The translations under genes and the position numbers were made by a program. The notes beneath the pieces were generated by a model, which worked only from the letters and a program-made list of their open reading frames with translations, had not been told where the DNA came from and made no database searches. Shown here piece by piece: positions 46,126 through 46,868 of a DNA stretch of 46,868 nucleotides. Source of the stretch: Palsa-459 sp035937595 (GTDB lineage Bacteria; Actinomycetota; Acidimicrobiia; Acidimicrobiales; RAAP-2); NCBI GenBank assembly GCA_035937595.1, contig DASZHS010000008.1, forward strand, positions 1 through 46,868, read 5' to 3'. How positions within the stretch are numbered: position 1 is the stretch's first letter; every line of letters begins with the position of its first letter.

Positions 46126-46868
46126 CCGCCGACGGCCTCTTCGAGTCCGCGGCGCGCGAGCGCCTCGTGAACCAGGCGCCGCTCGCGGCGAGGATCCGCC
46201 CGCGGTCCCTCGACGACGTCGTCGGCCAGGACCACCTGGTCGGCCCCAACGGGACCCTGCGGGTCCTGTGCGAGCAGGACCGCCTCGTCTCGCTGCTCCT
46301 GTGGGGCCCCGCCGGCACCGGCAAGACGACGATCGCGCGGCTCCTCGCCGAGGCGACGGCCACCGACTTCGCGGCGCTCAGCGCGACGAGCGCCGGGGTG
46401 CGCGACGCGCGCGAGGCGATCGAGGCGGCCGCCCGCGCGCTCGGCGAGCGCGGCGTGCGCACGATCCTGTTCGTCGACGAGGTGCACCGCTTCTCCAAGT
46501 CCCAGCAGGACGTGCTGCTCCCCGCCGTCGAGGACGGCACGGTGGTGTTCGTCGGGGCGACGACGGAGAACCCCTACTTCGAGGTGAACGCCCCGCTGCT
46601 CAGCCGGATGACGATGTTCCGGTTGCGCCCGCTCGACGAGGCGGCGCTGCGGACGCTGCTCGCGCGCGGGACGGCCGCCGAGGACGTGACGGTCGACGAC
46701 GCGGCCGGCGAGCTCCTCTTGGCCGCGGCCGACGGCGACGCGCGCGGGCTGCTCGGGACCCTCGAGGTGGCGGCCGCGCTCGCGCGCTCGCGGCTCGCGA
46801 CGAAGGACCACGTCGAGCTGACCGTCGTCGACGTGGTCCGTGCGCGGGACGGCCGGGTGCTGCACCAG
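46122..46868 (+). CDS. rarA: Replication-associated recombination ATPase RarA/MgsA, 3' truncated by window edge
   Basis: The first 249 residues of a clamp-loader-like AAA+ protein; the gene runs off the window. LAARIRPRSLDDVVGQDHLVG is the RarA N-terminal signature, followed by Walker A GPAGTGKTTIA, Walker B ILFVDEVHRF, sensor 1 VGATTENPYFEVN and LLSRMTMFRL. The family acts at stalled replication forks with SSB. It starts at GTG 46122 in a four-base overlap with aspS. The frame is open to the last base, so no stop is seen. Confidence 0.93.
   Translation, partial: MTADGLFESAARERLVNQAPLAARIRPRSLDDVVGQDHLVGPNGTLRVLCEQDRLVSLLLWGPAGTGKTTIARLLAEATATDFAALSATSAGVRDAREAIEAAARALGERGVRTILFVDEVHRFSKSQQDVLLPAVEDGTVVFVGATTENPYFEVNAPLLSRMTMFRLRPLDEAALRTLLARGTAAEDVTVDDAAGELLLAAADGDARGLLGTLEVAAALARSRLATKDHVELTVVDVVRARDGRVLHQ

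Noticed and set aside
1..46868. Mobile elements, tRNA or rRNA genes, CRISPR arrays, riboswitches.
   Set aside because: No transposase or integrase frame, no regularly spaced repeats, no cloverleaf-like sequence and no leader long enough for a riboswitch were seen in the short gaps.

Overview
The window is a very GC-rich, densely coded bacterial chromosome segment. GTG starts dominate, most adjacent genes overlap by 1-11 bases, and no intergenic gap exceeds about 115 bases, so there is no stretch of 300 bases without a gene. I saw no tRNA or rRNA gene, CRISPR array, insertion sequence or phage gene. Several markers point to Actinomycetota: a mycothiol ligase (MshC), an F420-NADPH oxidoreductase, an InhA-type enoyl reductase, and a phosphatidylinositol mannoside cassette (PIP synthase, acyltransferase, PimA). 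The order thrS-HIT-pgsA-acyltransferase-pimA-pdxS-pdxT-yebC-ruvCAB-yajC-secD-secF-rel-hisS-aspS-rarA matches, with omissions, the order I remember from Mycobacterium tuberculosis. Yet the mycobacterial-type genes sit beside an exopolysaccharide locus. I infer a deep-branching actinobacterium, possibly of the Acidimicrobiia; this is not proven by the sequence.

Region 1 (1-4206): the 3' part of an SPFH/stomatin-like gene, a catechol-type O-methyltransferase (minus), a second methyltransferase and a GT4 glycosyltransferase (plus, overlapping), and a nitroreductase (minus).

Region 2 (4309-24017) is mainly a Wzx/Wzy-type exopolysaccharide locus split into short units on alternating strands. It holds an ABC exporter with a cotranslated Wzb-like tyrosine phosphatase, a DUF4012 membrane protein downstream of a Wzz/BY-kinase with a Tyr-Gly tail, a Wzy/ligase-like polytopic protein, four single-domain glycosyltransferases, two fused two-domain glycosyltransferases, a Wzx-like flippase, and the initiating undecaprenyl-phosphate sugar transferase. 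One fused glycosyltransferase is cut by an in-frame TAA. Together these genes would build a lipid-linked repeat unit, flip it, polymerise it and control chain length by tyrosine phosphorylation.

Region 3 (24050-26646): InhA-like FabI (minus), then F420-NADPH oxidoreductase and MshC (plus).

Region 4 (26669-46868) is an all-plus housekeeping block: translation (thrS, hisS, aspS), PIM lipid synthesis, vitamin B6 (pdxST), a degenerate M48-like membrane protein, YebC, Holliday-junction processing (ruvCAB), Sec export (yajC-secD-secF), (p)ppGpp metabolism (rel) and the 5' part of rarA.

A recurring feature is a TANNNT -10 box placed 6-7 bases before the start codon with no Shine-Dalgarno sequence (seven genes). 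This suggests widespread leaderless transcription. Other units have the same -10 box further upstream plus a purine-rich ribosome binding site.
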